This document shows, one piece after another, positions 51,586-60,946 of a stretch of DNA of 64,000 nt. The DNA is taken from assembly GCA_021774575.1 (NCBI GenBank), contig JAJFIX010000045.1:1-64000 (forward strand), given 5' to 3'. Made by a program: the position numbers and the translations under genes. The notes below the pieces were generated by a model that worked only from the letters and a program-made list of their open reading frames with translations, was not told the origin of the DNA and did not search any database. Each line of letters starts with the position of its first letter. Position 1 is the first letter of the stretch. Source of the DNA: Alphaproteobacteria bacterium (lineage in GTDB: Bacteria; Pseudomonadota; Alphaproteobacteria; UBA6615).

Positions 51586-53484
51586 TTATTCGTCGTGCTC
51601 TTCTTTGAACCAGCCGAGCGCATCTATCCGTTCGGCTACGAACCGCGCGCCGGTTTCAGTTAAGTGTTCAGTGTCATAAATGAACGGCACCCCGTTTTCG
51701 CCGAACAGCTGACATGTCTCGGCTTCAAGGTCACAGAATATCTCCGTTCGATCATAGAAACGTACACCTGGCATTTGCATTATCAGGTTCCTTAAATCGA
51801 TTGAATTGCGCCGCCAATCCCAACGAAGATTACTGTAGAAATAGGAGCCAGCCAGGTTAGGCGTGATACCTCGTTCCGCCAGTTCGAGAGACATCGATGT
51901 CATCTCGTTGAAATTTGTTGCGCCCACGACCATCACATCCTTGCCTTGGGCCCGCAGACTTTCCACCAATACGGTGACGTCTCTAATGAAGGGCGCCTGC
52001 CAGGCGACGGCCAAAACGACGATTTCGGAATATGCTAACAATTCACTGTTGGATATATTGGCGATCGACCTATTGCAACGTAGCGACGGTTGCGACGCGC
52101 TCTCCCAAAATTGTGTAAGCTCGGCCATGCATTTATCATCCATCTCGATTACTCGTAGATCGATATTTTGATGGAGTTTGGGTTGTTCGATGGTCATAGC
52201 AACATAGAGGTCGGTGCCGACCGAATCGCCCATGATCAATACGCGTTTGCCGGTGCCAATTGTATCAAACGGGACCTCCGCCCGCTCATTCAAAGTATCC
52301 CAGATGGGGCCTCGAATTTCTGCTTGATGATCTCGGTTGATCACAAATTCCCTGGTATGGGCTGGTAATCTCGCCAGTTTGTATGCCTGCCAGCCTATCG
52401 ACTTATGTCCCCAATAACCGACGCCAACGAGCAATGAGGCAGACAGGCCGAAGATGATCACAACCAAAGGCCCTGGAATTAAATTCCGGCGGAACGGGCG
52501 TTCGACATATCGCCAACTTGCCACACTGAGAATGCCTGTAGTCAGAAGACATAGGGCCACTGTCAGTGATGATAGCTCGCCTTGGGTCATGATGCGGGCG
52601 AACGCCAGGAGCGGCTGATGCCAGAGGTAAGCGCTGTAACTGACGAGGCCAATACCGACAAACATCGGAAGAGACAATAGTCGCCCAACTAGCGTCGTGC
52701 GCTCTGCATACAGAATGATGAGGACAGTCCCAAAAACTGGCACCACCGCGATGATGGACGGAAAAGGCGTGTCTTCATCAATCAAAAAGAACGCAAGCAG
52801 CACTAGAATGAGGCCGATTGTTGCCAAGAGGTCACTTTTATCGCGACTGGTCGAGTGCAGATAGAGTGTACACGAAACCCCGGCGAGCAATTCCCAGGCG
52901 CGTGTTGGGGTCAAATAGAAGTTGGCCACCGGATCAGTCCGCCAGGCCCATTCGCTTAACCCGAGACTCAGTAAGAGCAAGATTGCGGTTGCCCAAACCA
53001 AGGTATTTCTACTCAATCGCAGCATCAAGAGCGCAAATAGAGGAAAGACAATGTAAAATTGTTCCTCGATGGCGAGACTCCAAGTGTGGAGCAGAGGGCT
53101 TGTATCGGCGAACGGGTGAAAATAGTCAGTTTCAATATAAAAGAATAAATTGGATAAAAAGACCGTTGCCGCGGCGACACTCTGGGAAAGATCCTTGGCT
53201 TGATGGGGCGCCATCAAGAACCAACTGACCGGGAGGCACACCAGCATAACAAGATAAAGCGCAGGTAGAATGCGGCGGGCCCGTCGAAAGTAGAATCGCC
53301 GCATTGAAAACTGATTGGCGGCGATATCCCCGAGTATGATCGAAGAAATCAGATATCCGCTTATCACGAAAAATACGTCCACTCCGACAAATCCGCCGCT
53401 GAACTGCTCGATGCCGGAATGAAAAAAAATAACGGGAATAACAGCAATCGCGCGGAGCCCATCGATTTCTCTTCTGTACTGCAT
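51586..53484 (-). CDS. OafA/YrhL-type O-acyltransferase with SGNH domain
   Basis: Membrane acyltransferase acetylating surface polysaccharide sugars. The acyltransferase 3 domain begins REIDGLRAIAVIPVIFFHSG with the conserved Arg and His, followed by GFVGVDVFFVISGYLIS and about ten helices. A C-terminal SGNH hydrolase-like domain contains RVLIMGDSVGTDLY (about residue 400) and ends with DTEHLTETGARFVAERID, carrying the catalytic-type histidine. The start at MQYRREIDG matches the family; the frame is open 19 codons upstream. Part of the surface-glycan cluster, likely modifying its product. Confidence 0.9.
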   Translation of the reverse strand: MQYRREIDGLRAIAVIPVIFFHSGIEQFSGGFVGVDVFFVISGYLISSIILGDIAANQFSMRRFYFRRARRILPALYLVMLVCLPVSWFLMAPHQAKDLSQSVAAATVFLSNLFFYIETDYFHPFADTSPLLHTWSLAIEEQFYIVFPLFALLMLRLSRNTLVWATAILLLLSLGLSEWAWRTDPVANFYLTPTRAWELLAGVSCTLYLHSTSRDKSDLLATIGLILVLLAFFLIDEDTPFPSIIAVVPVFGTVLIILYAERTTLVGRLLSLPMFVGIGLVSYSAYLWHQPLLAFARIMTQGELSSLTVALCLLTTGILSVASWRYVERPFRRNLIPGPLVVIIFGLSASLLVGVGYWGHKSIGWQAYKLARLPAHTREFVINRDHQAEIRGPIWDTLNERAEVPFDTIGTGKRVLIMGDSVGTDLYVAMTIEQPKLHQNIDLRVIEMDDKCMAELTQFWESASQPSLRCNRSIANISNSELLAYSEIVVLAVAWQAPFIRDVTVLVESLRAQGKDVMVVGATNFNEMTSMSLELAERGITPNLAGSYFYSNLRWDWRRNSIDLRNLIMQMPGVRFYDRTEIFCDLEAETCQLFGENGVPFIYDTEHLTETGARFVAERIDALGWFKEEHDE

Positions 53485-53905
53485 CGACTTCGCCTTAACA
53501 TTCGTGAGTAGTCGCAAAAACCAAGCCGCACACCCTTTCAAACCGTAACTGTTCAGTCAAGGGAACTGACCGACCGGTGGTGCGTCAGTTTGAAATTCCT
53601 TTTATATACGAGGCGGACCGACCCCGCTTTTGAGTTCCTGAATCAACCGGTCCAGCTATCTCGTCCGTATCGCGTACGGTGTCAGCCATTGTAGAGTCCC
53701 TTTTTCATGGGCAGTTTATAAGAGAGTTTCGGGGGACGATAGCGACACGACAGGCTTCGTATGAACCTTGTTTAATTGGTTCGATGCTCATCTCGAAATC
53801 CTTGATTTGAACACCGGTGCGGCGAAAATCATATGGTTTACATCTTGTCGAACCATATCACTCGCCAAAACGATTGTTCCTCATTATAAATGCTGGCATC
53901 AACGG
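53485..53905. other. Intergenic stretch of 421 bp
   Basis: No gene recognised on either strand; the short reading frames here (for example from 53768) match no family and have no good start. It must hold the promoter of the acyltransferase gene and the 3' end of the methyltransferase operon. A weak inverted CAGT/ACTG pair near 53550 is the only structure seen. Confidence 0.5.
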
Positions 53906-55105
53906 CTATTGGGAAATCAAGGGCCGCGAGCTTGCGCGAAAAATCGACCTAAATTCTCCACCGACAGCGGTGAAGGCGCCTTGCCGTCCAATCACGCCAT
54001 CTTCATTGTTAATCGACAGGGCGAGCAAGCAGAGCTTGATGCCGCGACCGACAAGGTCCGCCGATGGCAAGATCGGCAAGCGTGAGCCCGGTAGAAATTT
54101 ACCTTGCTTATGCGGGGAATCGTCCGCAACGAATTCGATGAGATCGGACACGCCAAAGTAATTCACGAAGGCGCAAGCAAGATGGCCAGCGCCAAAAAGA
54201 GCAATCGGCCCCTGTTCGGAGCGCACACGCTCAAGGGTTGTGCGTACTTCGCGGCGCGTTGGCTGAAATTTACGGGCATAACTATCGAGCAGTCCTACTT
54301 GGTTTTTCGCCGCCGAACTTATGCGCAGTTTTCCCGGCGCACCGGTCTTTCGGGCTAGATGAACAAGCGAGTTCTCGAACGGCCGTCGATATATGTCGGT
54401 GCGGATCGTCTCGAACCCCCCTATCGTCACTAGAGGTTCGAGCGTCTCAGGCGTCAGATAAAGAGAATGCTCTTCCCAGATCATGCAGTATTCGGCCAGG
54501 CGCAGGCTGTCAGTGCAGTCGGGCACCTCGATCATAACGATCCCGCCGGGCTTCACCAGCGCGCCAATGCCGCCGATGAACGCTTGCATATCTTCCACAT
54601 GTTCCGTGATATGTCGGGCAATGAAAATATCGGCTGCCCCGCGCCGTGCAGCAATGACCGCCATCCGCTCCGGATCGGTAAGTTTTTGCACGGTTTCAAT
54701 CCCGGCTGCCGGGTCGGTTACCCCAAGATCTTCGTCTAGCTTCACGCGCCAAGTATTCTCAAAACCGTTGCGCACAAACCTATCAACAGTCGTATCGTCC
54801 TTTTCCGTTAGGGCGCCGATAACGCTGTCCGGGCCCAGGCCTGGCATCGCGATAATTTGCTCGACAACCTCGTCAAGATGTTCTTCGGGCTCGCGGGCAA
54901 AAATCCAATCAAACGGCGGCACTAAGGATTCATGCCGAACCGGCTCCATAGCCTGGATTGTTCCACACTCGTTGCACTGGCCGAGCGCAAGCGTGAAGTT
55001 ACGTTCCGGATCACCCTTGTTCTTAAGGTAGAATGACGAAACAGGGTGGGAGCCAACATTTAGCCGTTCGACCAAAGAATCAGAGTGACAAACGAGACAA
55101 ACCAT
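53906..55105 (-). CDS. SAM methyltransferase-like protein with zinc-binding N-terminus
   Basis: 399 residues, related to sugar C-methyltransferases of the TylC3/NovU group. An N-terminal four-cysteine zinc site (CLVCHS and CNECGT) is followed by a methyltransferase-like fold with FIARHITEHVEDMQAF and LVKPGGIVMIEVPD. A C-terminal Methyltransf_14-like Rossmann part has PIALFGAGHLACAFVNYFG. The usual glycine-rich SAM motif I is replaced by VIGALTEKDDTTVDR, so methyl transfer is doubtful or uses a variant site. Last gene of the glycan operon proper. Confidence 0.8.
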   Translation of the reverse strand: MVCLVCHSDSLVERLNVGSHPVSSFYLKNKGDPERNFTLALGQCNECGTIQAMEPVRHESLVPPFDWIFAREPEEHLDEVVEQIIAMPGLGPDSVIGALTEKDDTTVDRFVRNGFENTWRVKLDEDLGVTDPAAGIETVQKLTDPERMAVIAARRGAADIFIARHITEHVEDMQAFIGGIGALVKPGGIVMIEVPDCTDSLRLAEYCMIWEEHSLYLTPETLEPLVTIGGFETIRTDIYRRPFENSLVHLARKTGAPGKLRISSAAKNQVGLLDSYARKFQPTRREVRTTLERVRSEQGPIALFGAGHLACAFVNYFGVSDLIEFVADDSPHKQGKFLPGSRLPILPSADLVGRGIKLCLLALSINNEDGVIGRQGAFTAVGGEFRSIFRASSRPLISQ

Positions 55106-55156
55106 TTTCTACTCATGGATGAAATTTTTAGGCGCTTTATTTTGCGTCCGTCAATA

Positions 55157-55684
55157 TTATCGGGTGAGCTCGAGATTTGAAAGATATATATGGCCAGCTT
55201 CCGTCTCGGTCTCGGGCGGCGCCCAGTCGGCCGCCTCGGACCTTTCCGGATCAAAAGGCCCTATTGTCGTTTCGACAAAGGCCAGCCATTCCGAGCGGAA
55301 TATCAAGGTATGAAAAACACCTTCTGGCATGCGATAGAAAAAACATCCGCCATTGCCCGCAGGAGACATCGCAATGACATCCGTGACGACGCCATTCGGA
55401 TCAAAAAGAACCGCATCGCACATGCCTTCGATCACCGATAGCGTCTCCACCTTGCCGAAATGGCGATGCGGCCGGACATATGAGGTGTTGTTAATCACGA
55501 TAAGCATTTCCTGCTGCCCCGCCTCGGCATCAGAATGAAAGCACAGACGGCACCGTCGGCGAGGTGCAACCGAAGCTCTATCGCGAAGCATCGAGACCAT
55601 TTCATCGTCGACCGCAAGGAAGTCTCCATCGGAATAGACAACTTCCGGCGAGACGAATTTTAGACGATTCTCCAGACTGGGCAT
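55157..55684 (-). CDS. WbuC-family cupin-fold metalloprotein
   Basis: 175 residues from the MPSLENRLKF methionine; the frame is open 31 codons upstream with a hydrophobic stretch. WbuC signature RRRCRLCFHSDAEAGQQEML, then YVRPHRHFGKVETLSVIEG with metal-binding histidines and glutamate. WbuC proteins occur in O-antigen and capsule clusters but have no established reaction. It lies between two methyltransferases on the same strand. Confidence 0.85.
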   Translation of the reverse strand: MPSLENRLKFVSPEVVYSDGDFLAVDDEMVSMLRDRASVAPRRRCRLCFHSDAEAGQQEMLIVINNTSYVRPHRHFGKVETLSVIEGMCDAVLFDPNGVVTDVIAMSPAGNGGCFFYRMPEGVFHTLIFRSEWLAFVETTIGPFDPERSEAADWAPPETETEAGHIYLSNLELTR

Positions 55685-55927
55685 AAGAAGTGCACCGAAT
55701 GTCAGCGCATGACTGAATAAGGTTGAAAAAACACCCGCAATCGATAGTGCGAGCGGCGAAAAGGATATTGCCGACATTGTCGAGAAGCAACTGAATGAGC
55801 CAATCTAAATATCATCACAATCTTACGTTCGTCAAAACGGAATGTGGTGGGAGACTTTGACGCCGAATTCGCAGGGCTTCGCGATCTTGCTCATAACCGA
55901 TATTCTATTTCGAATCGTTTACTCAAA

Positions 55928-56611
55928 TTATTCAACGCGCTTGCCAGCTCCGATAGCGAATACGTAGTTGGCCATTTTGTGAAAGCCAGTATGCACGACT
56001 TCGTCGTTCATGCTGAAAATAAGCACATTGTGAAAATACGCCAGCATGGTTTTCTTCAATTCCGGTGCGGTCTTGCAGTTCACATGCCCGATTTTCGATT
56101 GCGGCGATGCGTAGATTTGGCTCTCCAGAGATGGCAAGCCAATAATGGCGACGCCGTGCGGCCCAAGTGGCGCGAATGCATTTTTTAGGAAGACGTGTTC
56201 ACTCGAAGGATCAATATGCTCCAGAACGTCAAGGGCATAGACTGCGTCGAAGGATCCAGGAATAGGACCGTCGAGCAAATCGTGTACAAAGACGTCGAAC
56301 TGCCAGCGCGGCAACATGCGCGCCTTGACGTCTTCAAGGAACACCGCGTCGAAATCGGTCGCAGATAGCTTGCCAACTTCCGCCTGTACGATCCGAGTGC
56401 CAAAAGCGTCGCCGCATCCAATTTCGAGGACATGTTCATAATCGGTCAGCATCTTTGCAACGAACTTATAGCGCGATAACCGGAAGACAAGATGCTTTGG
56501 ATCCTCGTGCCAGCTCTCGCTACTCCGCAGGCCCAGTCGCTCGAAGCCCCGCGTAGAAGCGGCTTCAACGCAGACTTGATATTGTACTTCCTTGGTCTTC
56601 GATGTGCTCAT
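55928..56611 (-). CDS. Class I SAM-dependent methyltransferase
   Basis: 227 residues from the MSTSKTKEVQ methionine, 38 bp after the preceding gene. Motif I HVLEIGCGDAFGTRIV, acidic post-I residue ATDFDA, motif for the active face FDAVYALDVLEHID and NAFAPLGPHGVAIIGLP. Related to ubiquinone/sugar methyltransferases; substrate unknown. Position in the glycan cluster suggests sugar or acyl-group methylation. Confidence 0.88.
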   Translation of the reverse strand: MSTSKTKEVQYQVCVEAASTRGFERLGLRSSESWHEDPKHLVFRLSRYKFVAKMLTDYEHVLEIGCGDAFGTRIVQAEVGKLSATDFDAVFLEDVKARMLPRWQFDVFVHDLLDGPIPGSFDAVYALDVLEHIDPSSEHVFLKNAFAPLGPHGVAIIGLPSLESQIYASPQSKIGHVNCKTAPELKKTMLAYFHNVLIFSMNDEVVHTGFHKMANYVFAIGAGKRVE

Positions 56612-56649
56612 TTTATAATGTCCTGCCCAATACCCATTTCGTCGCCCGT

Positions 56650-57915
56650 CTAAATTGGTTTGTTGCCGTCCTTGCCGATCACTCGTGATTCGGGGCATAG
56701 AACAATAAACTGCCCACCCTTATCCAGGTATTCCTGACAGCTTTCTATGATTTTTTGCGAGTGTACCCAGGCCAGAATCACTGTGTAGTCGGGTTGTCGG
56801 GCGCAGAGTTCGGACGTTGCAATAACCGGAATGCCATCGCCTGATTCGAATTTGCCGATTTTTTGCGGATGATCGTCCAGGATGTAATCGATAACACCGG
56901 CGAGTCCGAACTGCGCGATCAAAGTTGGGCCGCTTCGCGCAGCACCGTAGCCGGCAATAGTTGCGCCCTCGTTTTTCAGTTTCTTCACGAATTCAGTCGT
57001 TCGCTGCCGCAGCCGCTGCACCTTCGCGTCGAACGCGCGCAATGTTTCCAACTCGCCCAAATTGCGCTCATCTTCAAGTTTCAACAGGTTTTCGAGCGAA
57101 TTCTCGACCGGCCGCTTGCCGCCTTTGAGCTGTACCATGCCGATTAGCGAGCCGTGCTGGATGGGCGCACGGTCCGCCGCGATCAACTCGAGGCCGTGGC
57201 GATCAAGGAACTTGACCATCGGTGCGGCAGAATGATGACTCATATGTTCGTGGAAGATCGTAGCGATGAGCATGCCGTCTATAATGTCCATGAGATACTG
57301 CGCCTCGAAGAAGAATAACCCGTCGGGCGCAAGCATTGTTCGTACGCATTCGGCGATTTCACCAAGATCATCGGCGTGGGCGAACACGTTGAAGGCACAT
57401 ATTATTTGTGCTGGCCCATGCTCTTCACGAATACTCCGCGCGAGATCAAGCGACATCAAGGATGGGATTGTCGGGATGCCCGACTTGTTCGCCTGCGCCG
57501 CGACCTCGGAAGCCGGATCGATGCCGAGGACTCGGCATCCACCCTGCTTGAACAGTTTCAATAACGAGCCGTCGTTGCTGCCAATGTCGATGACGAGCGA
57601 ATTTTCCGGCGGTCGGCTTTTCCTTGTGATCTTGTCTGCCATCTGCTGGAAGTGCTCTGGCATGCCCTTCGCGTTGCCCGAAAAATACGTGTACGATTCC
57701 CAAAGACTTTTCGAATCGATGACATCGAGCTGTTGCACATGGCCGCAATCGCTGCACATATAGACATCAACGGGATAGCGGGGGGCGTTCATTACCGCCG
57801 TCCGGTCGACTGAGTAATTCTCGGACAGCGGGATCGGCTGGAGTTCCACGACACGTTCGATACTGCTGGAGTCGCAGAGACGACATGTTTGCCGGCGGAT
57901 GACGGTAACGTTCAT
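56650..57915 (-). CDS. NDP-sugar 3-C-methyltransferase family protein (TylC3/NovU type)
   Basis: 421 residues. An N-terminal zinc domain (CRLC at 11-14 and CSDC at 54-57) is followed by the SAM domain with LVIDIGSNDGSLLKLFKQGG, and the HEHMSHHSAAP catalytic-type histidine segment. The C-terminal Methyltransf_14 Rossmann-like domain has ATIAGYGAARSGPTLIAQFG. Such enzymes put a methyl branch on NDP-deoxyketosugars, so the cluster probably makes a C-methylated sugar. Its start overlaps the SDR stop (TAATG). Confidence 0.9.
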   Translation of the reverse strand: MNVTVIRRQTCRLCDSSSIERVVELQPIPLSENYSVDRTAVMNAPRYPVDVYMCSDCGHVQQLDVIDSKSLWESYTYFSGNAKGMPEHFQQMADKITRKSRPPENSLVIDIGSNDGSLLKLFKQGGCRVLGIDPASEVAAQANKSGIPTIPSLMSLDLARSIREEHGPAQIICAFNVFAHADDLGEIAECVRTMLAPDGLFFFEAQYLMDIIDGMLIATIFHEHMSHHSAAPMVKFLDRHGLELIAADRAPIQHGSLIGMVQLKGGKRPVENSLENLLKLEDERNLGELETLRAFDAKVQRLRQRTTEFVKKLKNEGATIAGYGAARSGPTLIAQFGLAGVIDYILDDHPQKIGKFESGDGIPVIATSELCARQPDYTVILAWVHSQKIIESCQEYLDKGGQFIVLCPESRVIGKDGNKPI

Positions 57916-58826
57916 TAACTAATTCCTTCGCTTCTCGCTTTTTGATCGGCGATCAAATCGCCCGCGAGTTGATCGACCCCGAGCGGTTTAATACCTGTCA
58001 GCTGCGTTGTCCTGGCCATTCCCAATCCACTATAACGCGGCTTGAAGGCGATGTTTATTCCTTTCGCAACGGACGTCGTCGGCTTGATCAGACCCGGGTC
58101 GATACCGAGACGGCGCGCCAGCGCATGCGCGAAGTCGACATAACTAATATTCTCCGCGTTGGACAAATGCATGTTGCCCGGAATGCGTTTTTCGGCGATC
58201 GTTGCAAGCGCATGGCCCGCGAACGCCACGGTGAGAGGTGCGAAGATCAAGTCTTCGAATGGTTCGATCGGGTCGCCGCCTTGCCAGGACGCAAACCATG
58301 CGGGAAGCGGCGAGACGCCAGCGTTCATAATCTTGGTCAATCGAACGATGTTCAAACGGTCAGTTGCGTTCAGTCGCCCCACGATATCCCGAATTGCCGC
58401 CTCGCCTTCGGATTTTTGGCGGGCATAGGCAATGTCTGGAAAATGCGGATCGTCCTCCTTCGGCCACGGTCGTTCGCCGCCAAACACCGAATTAGTCGAA
58501 ATGAATGTGACGAACAGGCCCTGCTCAATTAGTGAACCCACCAATTTCGGGATCAGTTCTACATTGATAACCCGTGCAAGCGGATCCGTTTCGCATCGAT
58601 CATAGTCCGTCGCCGCCGCGACAACCATGGCATATTCGATCCCGTTTGGCACACGGTAGGTCTCACCGTTTTCGAAGTCGAGAAACACCCGCCCCGGGTC
58701 CAGCGTGTCCTTTCGGCGAGTGCTCGCCAACACATTATGCCCACGCCCTTTAAGAGCCGCTATCACACTGGCGCCGACAAGGCTGTCACCGCCAATGATC
58801 AGAATTTTCGGTTTGTCGGCCGTCAC
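57915..58826 (-). CDS. RmlD/SDR-type NAD(P)-dependent sugar reductase
   Basis: 303 residues from the GTG of VTADKPKILIIGG; the frame is open 41 codons upstream. Rossmann motif IGGDSLVGASV, catalytic YxxxK as AYARQKSEGE, upstream TFISTNSVFGGERPW with the serine/threonine, and a C-terminal substrate part with NMHLSNAENISYVDFA. RmlD relatives reduce dTDP-4-keto-sugars. With the adjacent C-methyltransferase this makes a plausible late step of a branched deoxysugar. Confidence 0.85.
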   Translation of the reverse strand: MTADKPKILIIGGDSLVGASVIAALKGRGHNVLASTRRKDTLDPGRVFLDFENGETYRVPNGIEYAMVVAAATDYDRCETDPLARVINVELIPKLVGSLIEQGLFVTFISTNSVFGGERPWPKEDDPHFPDIAYARQKSEGEAAIRDIVGRLNATDRLNIVRLTKIMNAGVSPLPAWFASWQGGDPIEPFEDLIFAPLTVAFAGHALATIAEKRIPGNMHLSNAENISYVDFAHALARRLGIDPGLIKPTTSVAKGINIAFKPRYSGLGMARTTQLTGIKPLGVDQLAGDLIADQKARSEGIS

Positions 58827-58964
58827 AATACAAATCCCATCATCTCTAAAAACATGGATTGAAACGGACAAAACACGATATTGGTCTCGTCGTAGCAGCG
58901 GCCCAGTTCCGAATGCGGCAATTAGTAAAATGGCAGCGGAACCGTTCACCTGCCTGATGTCCGA

Positions 58965-60923
58965 CTACCCCGAATTTCGTGTTAATGGTTCGGCGTCCGT
59001 CTCGCTGAGCGAACGTCGGCGCATCGAGACGAGTGTACTGCTGCAGATGTTCGGGCAGGTCGAAATTCCGTTTCGCAGCCGAAAATTGTTCAACGCCGTT
59101 AACATTACGGCGATCGGCCAAAATACGGCGCCGGCAGAAAATTGCGGTAGCCCCCTCAGATTAGTCAGCCACAGCTTTCTAAACAAATAGCGCTCGGTCC
59201 GATGCAAACACCATTTGAGGATACCGCCAGCATAGGCAGACGTTACCTCGTAAGCCAGCCAATTTTCAGGAAAAAACGTATCAGCGCTCCCCGTCAATTC
59301 GATCCCGTCAATTATGGAATATTCGCCATTTTTGCGACCTTCGATGAAAATCGCGACTGTTCCACCCGGCTTTAGGCAGCGTTGGGCATTTTCAAAAATA
59401 TTCGAAATCGCACTGTCTTCCCAGGAATAAATGTGCAAGAAAATATTGTCGTACAACGTCGCATCGCCCACGTCGTTCGCGCACGGCAAGGGCCTGGCTG
59501 TCGCAATGAATTTGTCCACATCCAGCAAAACGTCGAACGGAGCAAAATTGTGGAGCGTATTGGCCATCGGGCTACGGTCGTCACAAACAAGGAGGTTGCG
59601 CCGATGTGGCCTTTTCTTCATTTCCTCTATCCATTTCAGAACAATACGTGAATCCAGCCAGAGATGGTGCCAGATAGAAATGTTGGGCATCACTCCGGCC
59701 ATCTTGCGGAGGTAGCCGAAGAAATCTACATAGAATTGAGCAACGCCAACACGCTTAGAAACGTTAAAAGTGTGCGCAAACTTTTTCTGCGATACGACAA
59801 GTTCAGGGGGCACAACCGGCGTGAGGTGAGGCTTGTCGGTATTTTTTAACACCGCCCAGTTATTGACACCGCGACTCCAATAGTAATGATCGATATGATT
59901 TATCGGCCGCGCATGCATGTGCGATTGGATTTGCTGCAGGAAATTGGCCAGCTGTTTTCTTGCTTCAGGAAGTTTTTCGGATGCCTCGCCGGTCCGAAAT
60001 AGGACATCCACATTTGCGTATTGGCGGTGCTCGCGCGTAGTCCAGCTAGACAGCTCTTTCGCAATTTGCTTCGGCTTCAAGGCCCCGTTAGCCAAGAACG
60101 ACTTTTCTCGAGAGTTTGGTTGCAGCTCAAGCATGAAAAATTCATCGGAATCGTCAAGAATGGTGAAGTTTCCCGATGGCACCATTTCTGGAACAAAACC
60201 ATAATCGCAATATGAATTGACAGGGCCAATCGGCACTTCCGGCTTAATGGCAAGCATAAAAATGAGGTGATAACGGGCGAGCAGGGTATTGTCGTCTACC
60301 TGCCAGTAAATTTGATTATGTGTCGTACATCCAACAAAATTTTGCGTAACGGTCTTGGCGATAGTGGTCGGGTGAAGGTTGCGGAACGCTAGGTCAACTA
60401 AGTCACGGGACGGAATTGATAAGATTCCCGTCTCCTTATCAACGGCTTCAACCAAGTGAGGCAAAATAGTTTCGGTGTTGCTCCGCAAGCTCGGTGCCAA
60501 TATGCACCGGTGTCCCTCGCGCAATTTATCGACCGCCGTGCGTAGAGAATTTTCGGACAGAATAAAATCCGAGTTCATAAAGAAAAAACAGGTCTCGGTT
60601 TGCTGGTCACCGCTATCGCGAATTCCTCGGGCATAGGCGAGCGTCAGCGTCACACCGTAAGCCTCAGTCGTGATCAAATCGTCGATGAGAATTAATCGAA
60701 CCGGGCAGAGAGATTTCAAGATTGTAAAGTTCGGATGCTCATCAAAATTCGGCTGGCTCTCCTCCGAAGTAAGAATCAAAATTTCAACGTCGAACGCTTC
60801 TGCAAGCGCCGGCAAATTTCCCGAAGATAGGTAGGACGGCAATGATACGAGGCAAAACTCTTCGATGTATCGAGCACCCCAGATCGCCGTCAGAAATTTG
60901 ACCTTCATTTTTTCAGTCTTCAT
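58965..60923 (-). CDS. Two-domain glycosyltransferase-like and methyltransferase-like fusion
   Basis: 652 residues. The N-terminal half (KVKFLTAIWGARYIEEFC onward) is a glycosyltransferase-like fold with a FFFMNSDFILS segment (about 113-123), in which NSD probably replaces the usual DxD metal site. The second half resembles a methyltransferase, with LLVCDDRSPM, DVLLDVDKFIATARPLP, DNIFLHIYSWEDSAIS and QRCLKPGGTVAIFIEGR (around 530-550). A hydrophobic region and basic tail follow. I cannot name the family. Possible substrate is a lipid-linked sugar; start at MKTEKMKVKF or five residues later. Confidence 0.7.
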   Translation of the reverse strand: MKTEKMKVKFLTAIWGARYIEEFCLVSLPSYLSSGNLPALAEAFDVEILILTSEESQPNFDEHPNFTILKSLCPVRLILIDDLITTEAYGVTLTLAYARGIRDSGDQQTETCFFFMNSDFILSENSLRTAVDKLREGHRCILAPSLRSNTETILPHLVEAVDKETGILSIPSRDLVDLAFRNLHPTTIAKTVTQNFVGCTTHNQIYWQVDDNTLLARYHLIFMLAIKPEVPIGPVNSYCDYGFVPEMVPSGNFTILDDSDEFFMLELQPNSREKSFLANGALKPKQIAKELSSWTTREHRQYANVDVLFRTGEASEKLPEARKQLANFLQQIQSHMHARPINHIDHYYWSRGVNNWAVLKNTDKPHLTPVVPPELVVSQKKFAHTFNVSKRVGVAQFYVDFFGYLRKMAGVMPNISIWHHLWLDSRIVLKWIEEMKKRPHRRNLLVCDDRSPMANTLHNFAPFDVLLDVDKFIATARPLPCANDVGDATLYDNIFLHIYSWEDSAISNIFENAQRCLKPGGTVAIFIEGRKNGEYSIIDGIELTGSADTFFPENWLAYEVTSAYAGGILKWCLHRTERYLFRKLWLTNLRGLPQFSAGAVFWPIAVMLTALNNFRLRNGISTCPNICSSTLVSMRRRSLSETDAEPLTRNSG

Positions 60924-60946
60924 TGCACATACCGATCACGCGTAGT

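Noticed and set aside
53768-54085. Plus-strand reading frames between the acyltransferase and methyltransferase genes
   Set aside because: They overlap the end of the minus-strand methyltransferase and show no domain, start signal or neighbour support.
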